From an uncultured Peptostreptococcaceae bacterium (GTDB lineage: Bacteria > Bacillota > Clostridia > Peptostreptococcales > Anaerovoracaceae): 52,565 bases of DNA. This document shows, piece after piece, positions 49,890-52,565 of the stretch; positions within the stretch are counted from its first letter, which is position 1, and the number at the start of each line of letters is the position of its first letter. Position numbers and translations under genes: made by a program. The DNA lies in assembly GCA_949740445.1 (NCBI GenBank), contig CATJIF010000137.1:1-52565 (forward strand), read 5' to 3'. The notes under the pieces were generated by a model. The model made no database searches. It had not been told where the DNA came from and worked only from the letters and a program-made list of their open reading frames with translations.

Positions 49890-51965
49890 TTACAGCTGCA
49901 GCTGCCCCGCTGTGTGAAACACCTGCTGAACCCGCTGCTTTATCCTTTGGTTTTCGCCATCGGAAAGCAGGACATCGCTTTCTAAAAGGCGGCGCGCCTC
50001 CTCCCTTGCAGCGCTGAGGATGGCGGCGTGCTTTCCCAGGTCCGCCAGCTTAAGCTCCGGAACGCCGTGCTGACGCACGCCGAAAAACTCGCCCGGCCCC
50101 CGCAGCCGCAGGTCTTCTTCGGCGATGCGAAAGCCGTCGCTGGTGCTTTGCATAATCTCCGCCCTCTGCCTGGCCACCGCGCTTTCTCCCTCGGAAATCA
50201 AAAGGCAGTAGGACTGGTGCCTGCCTCGCCCCACGCGTCCCCGCAGCTGATGCAGCTGCGCAAGGCCGAAGCGCTCCGCATTTTCGATTACCATGATTGT
50301 GGCATTGGGAACGTTGATCCCCACCTCGATGACGACCGTGGAAATGAGAACTTGTATCTTCCCCTCGTAAAACCCGGCCATGATTTCATCTTTTTCTTTC
50401 TGCTTCATCGCCCCGTGCAGCAGCGCTGCACTTATCTGCGCAAACCGCCCGGAAAATTCCTCGTAAATTTCCGTAGCCGAGCGGGCGGAAAGCTGTTCCG
50501 ATTCGGCAATCAGCGGCGCTACGATATAGGCCTGTCGCCCCTTGTTTACCTCTTTGAGGAGGAATTCCAAAACTGCCTCGCGCTGCGTGGCCCGCAGCGC
50601 TTTGGTTACGACCGGCTGACGGCCCGGCGGCAGCTGGTCGATGACGGAAATATCCAGATCTCCGTAAAGCACGACCGCAAGCGTCCGCGGAATCGGCGTG
50701 GCCGTCATTACCATCGTATCGGGATGGTCGCCCTTTTCGCCCAGCAGGCTGCGCTGATCCACGCCAAAGCGGTGCTGCTCGTCGGTGATGACAAGGCCCA
50801 GCCGCAAAAAGGCCACATCGCTTTGGATCAGGGCGTGGGTTCCGATGAGGATCTGCACCCCGCCCTCAGACAACTGCGAAAGAAGTTGCCTCCGCTCCTT
50901 TGCGCCCACTGTCGCAGAGAGAAACCCCACCGTAATTCCAAAAGGCGCAAACTGGCGGCTTAAGCCTTCGTAGTGCTGCATGGCTAAAATCTCCGTCGGC
51001 GCCATCAAGACGCCCTGATAGCCGCTTTTTACCGCCTTGTAAAGCGCTGCCGCAGCTACTGCGGTCTTTCCCGAGCCCACGTCGCCCTGCACCAGCCGGT
51101 TCATAACCTTGGACGATTCCATATCGCGCTCGATTTCCGAAAGCACTTTTTTCTGCGCCGGCGTCAGAGGATAGGGAAGGCTGTCCGTAAACTGCTCCAT
51201 TTTATGCCGTGAAGAAAAGCGAATGCCGGTATATTGATGGTCGATTTTGCTGCGGGTGAGCAAAATTCCCATCTGCAAAAGCAAAAGTTCATCGAAGATC
51301 AGCCGGTACTTCGCTTCTTTATATTTTGTCCGATCCTGCGGATAATGGATGTTCTGCAGCGCGTAGTGCAGGCCGCAGAGGCGGTTTCTTTGAAGCGTCT
51401 GCGCCGGAAGGTATTCGGAAAGCTCCTGCGCATGCGAAAGCGCCAGGCGGCTGTATCGCCGCAGATCCCGCTGGGTTAGCCCGGCCGACAGCGGATAGAC
51501 CGGAAGGATGCCTTCCTCCCGCTGCACTGCTGCCTCTCCGCAGCTGCCCTCGCCGGCGCTCTGTTCTTCCTGAAACTCCGGATGCATCATCTGCATCCGC
51601 CCCTTCTGCAGCGAAACCCTGCCGAAAAACCCGTAAGTCCTGCCCTGCTGAAAGGCTTTTTCCAGATACCCGGCCTGGGCGAAGAATACGACCTCCAGCG
51701 AACCGGTTTCATCCTGCGCCAGGAGTTTCAGCGTGCGTTTTTTTCCGTAGCGGAAGCCGCCCTTTACGATTAAAACCACCTGTGCGGTTACATAGGCCTG
51801 TTCGCCGTCCGAAAGCTGCGCAATTTTTTTTCGATTGCTTCTGTCTTCATAGTTTCTCGGATACAGGAATAAAAAATCTTCTATTTTTAAAATATCCAGT
51901 TTTTTCAGCGCGCCAGCCTTTTTCGGCCCCACGCCCCGGATGCTGCTGACCGGTTCTTGAAGCAT
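49890..51965 (-). CDS. recG: ATP-dependent DNA helicase RecG
   Basis: 691 residues, full length. N-terminal wedge/OB domain (about 1-150), Walker A GDVGSGKT near 290, DEQHRFG box II, helicase motifs through the second RecA-like lobe (VIENAERFGLAQLHQLRGRVGRG). Remodels forks and Holliday junctions. The fakA (DAK) gene often found between the Asp23 gene and recG is absent. Confidence 0.97.
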   Translation of the reverse strand: MLQEPVSSIRGVGPKKAGALKKLDILKIEDFLFLYPRNYEDRSNRKKIAQLSDGEQAYVTAQVVLIVKGGFRYGKKRTLKLLAQDETGSLEVVFFAQAGYLEKAFQQGRTYGFFGRVSLQKGRMQMMHPEFQEEQSAGEGSCGEAAVQREEGILPVYPLSAGLTQRDLRRYSRLALSHAQELSEYLPAQTLQRNRLCGLHYALQNIHYPQDRTKYKEAKYRLIFDELLLLQMGILLTRSKIDHQYTGIRFSSRHKMEQFTDSLPYPLTPAQKKVLSEIERDMESSKVMNRLVQGDVGSGKTAVAAAALYKAVKSGYQGVLMAPTEILAMQHYEGLSRQFAPFGITVGFLSATVGAKERRQLLSQLSEGGVQILIGTHALIQSDVAFLRLGLVITDEQHRFGVDQRSLLGEKGDHPDTMVMTATPIPRTLAVVLYGDLDISVIDQLPPGRQPVVTKALRATQREAVLEFLLKEVNKGRQAYIVAPLIAESEQLSARSATEIYEEFSGRFAQISAALLHGAMKQKEKDEIMAGFYEGKIQVLISTVVIEVGINVPNATIMVIENAERFGLAQLHQLRGRVGRGRHQSYCLLISEGESAVARQRAEIMQSTSDGFRIAEEDLRLRGPGEFFGVRQHGVPELKLADLGKHAAILSAAREEARRLLESDVLLSDGENQRIKQRVQQVFHTAGQLQL

Positions 51966-51995
51966 ACTCCCTCCGTCGGCTCCGGCATTTGCCGG

Positions 51996-52388
51996 CTATC
52001 CCCTGATTTCGATGTTGCGCCGCGCCAGCTGCCGGGACATGACGCCGGCGACCACGACGGTGATTTCCCTGACGGGAATGGCCGTATTTTCGGCAATCGT
52101 TTCTTTTAAGCGGCCAATCAGCGCATTCGTCACCTGTTTAATGCTCAGGCCAAAGCGCAGCACCACATACAGCTTTACGAACAGCTGCCCGTTTTCCAGA
52201 TACATTTCGATGTCGTCGGTCACATCCTTGGCACCGATTTTCATAATAAAGCTGGAATCCTGCCCCTTTTTATCGCTGATCCACACCCTGCCGGAAAACT
52301 CCGTTTCTACCATCTCTTCGATGAGCTGGCAGATTACGGAGGTGTGGATGCTGATGGTTCCTTGACCGTTGATTTCGCTGTAAAGCAT
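51996..52388 (-). CDS. Asp23/Gls24 family protein
   Basis: 130 residues, RBS AGAGGAAG. INGQGTISIHTSVICQLIEEMV and the C-terminal TVVVAGVM region fit the Asp23/Gls24 (alkaline shock/envelope) family; the middle carries VKLYVVLRFGLSIKQVTNALIGRLK. 30 bases before recG. An extended -10 (TGA-TATACT, TATACT at 52450-52455) lies upstream on the - strand. Confidence 0.88.
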   Translation of the reverse strand: MLYSEINGQGTISIHTSVICQLIEEMVETEFSGRVWISDKKGQDSSFIMKIGAKDVTDDIEMYLENGQLFVKLYVVLRFGLSIKQVTNALIGRLKETIAENTAIPVREITVVVAGVMSRQLARRNIEIRG

Positions 52389-52503
52389 AATTCTTCCTCT
52401 TTACTGTCCGCATGCTGCGCTGCTTCGCCTGTCCTCTTGTTTTAAAAATAGTATATCACAATCCAAGCCGAAAAAAAAGATGGTTACTTTCTGAAAAAAG
52501 TGT

Positions 52504-52532
52504 TTTACAGTTACAATTTGTTGTGCTATAAT
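52504..52532 (+). promoter_or_regulatory. Sigma-A promoter of a gene beyond the right edge
   Basis: TTTACA (52504-52509), 17-base spacer, TATAAT (52527-52532). By analogy with other Firmicutes, where rpmB (L28) is divergent from the Asp23 gene, it may drive rpmB; this cannot be seen. Confidence 0.8.
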
Positions 52533-52565
52533 ATCACTGTTCGATATGTGGTAGTTGATTGCCTG

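Noticed and set aside
1-52565. tRNA, rRNA, CRISPR arrays and insertion sequences
   Set aside because: No cloverleaf-like segments, rRNA stretches, regularly spaced repeats or transposase frames were found in the intergenic regions.

Overview
This window is a 52.6 kb chromosomal segment from an endospore-forming, moderately high-GC member of the Firmicutes, most likely an anaerobic clostridial lineage. The evidence for that is direct: spo0A, spoIVB, a spoIVFA/spoIVFB pair, ylbJ and an alpha/beta-type small acid-soluble spore protein gene are present; alaS is preceded by a T-box leader; and gene order follows familiar Firmicutes neighbourhoods (mutL-miaA, alaS-ireB-ruvX, spoIVB-spo0A, spoIVF-rplU-rpmA-obgE, ftsK-rimO-pgsA-cinA-recA, rsmD-coaD-ylbJ-tmcAL). 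The exact family cannot be read from the sequence. I see no rRNA or tRNA genes, CRISPR arrays, insertion sequences or prophage, so this is core chromosome with a few accessory genes.

Layout. Positions 1-6930 run on the + strand: the 3' part of mutL, miaA, a tyrosine recombinase translationally coupled to miaA, a PLP lyase-like protein, a VTT-domain membrane protein, a nucleoid-associated protein, an SOS-controlled LysM membrane protein of YneA type, and a small AT-rich DUF3795 gene. From 7184 almost everything is on the - strand. Read in the direction of transcription the units are: ruvX-HAD phosphatase-D-aminoacylase-serine hydrolase (10731 to 7184); ireB (own promoter and terminator); T-box-alaS; a DUF5724-like protein; iscS-iscU-mnmA-YtxH-like; small membrane and DUF896 genes; comEA-BofC-like-spoIVB then spo0A; spoIVFA-spoIVFB-two radical-SAM partner genes; a 61-residue ORF-thioesterase-HD protein unit facing a + strand XRE/S24-type regulator; recA-rplU-rpmA-obgE; ftsK-rimO-pgsA-cinA. 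dapA is an isolated + strand gene divergent from ftsK. The last part holds mntP, a B3/B4 protein, a GNAT, rpmF, ackA, ylbJ-tmcAL, rsmD-coaD, a SASP gene, recG and an Asp23-family gene, ending in a strong + strand promoter for a gene outside the window.

How the genes work together. Three themes stand out. (1) DNA repair and the SOS response: mutL, recA, recG, ruvX and cinA are here, and LexA-type boxes sit on the promoters of both recA and the YneA-like division inhibitor, although no canonical lexA is in the window. (2) Sporulation: the master regulator Spo0A lies 6-8 kb from genes for the pro-sigma-K checkpoint (SpoIVFA-like, SpoIVFB, SpoIVB and a protein resembling the SpoIVB inhibitor BofC). 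(3) Translation: ribosomal protein genes L21, L27 and L32, tRNA modification enzymes (MiaA, MnmA, TmcAL), RimO, RsmD, ObgE and AlaS.

The most unusual points are a symmetric operator covering both -35 boxes of divergent promoters at an S24-type regulator whose catalytic lysine appears to be arginine; an L27 that starts where other Firmicutes cleave theirs, with no prp gene beside it; an L21 with a fused C-terminal domain; and a class-A-beta-lactamase-like serine hydrolase without signal peptide or an evident omega-loop glutamate, coupled to a D-aminoacylase.
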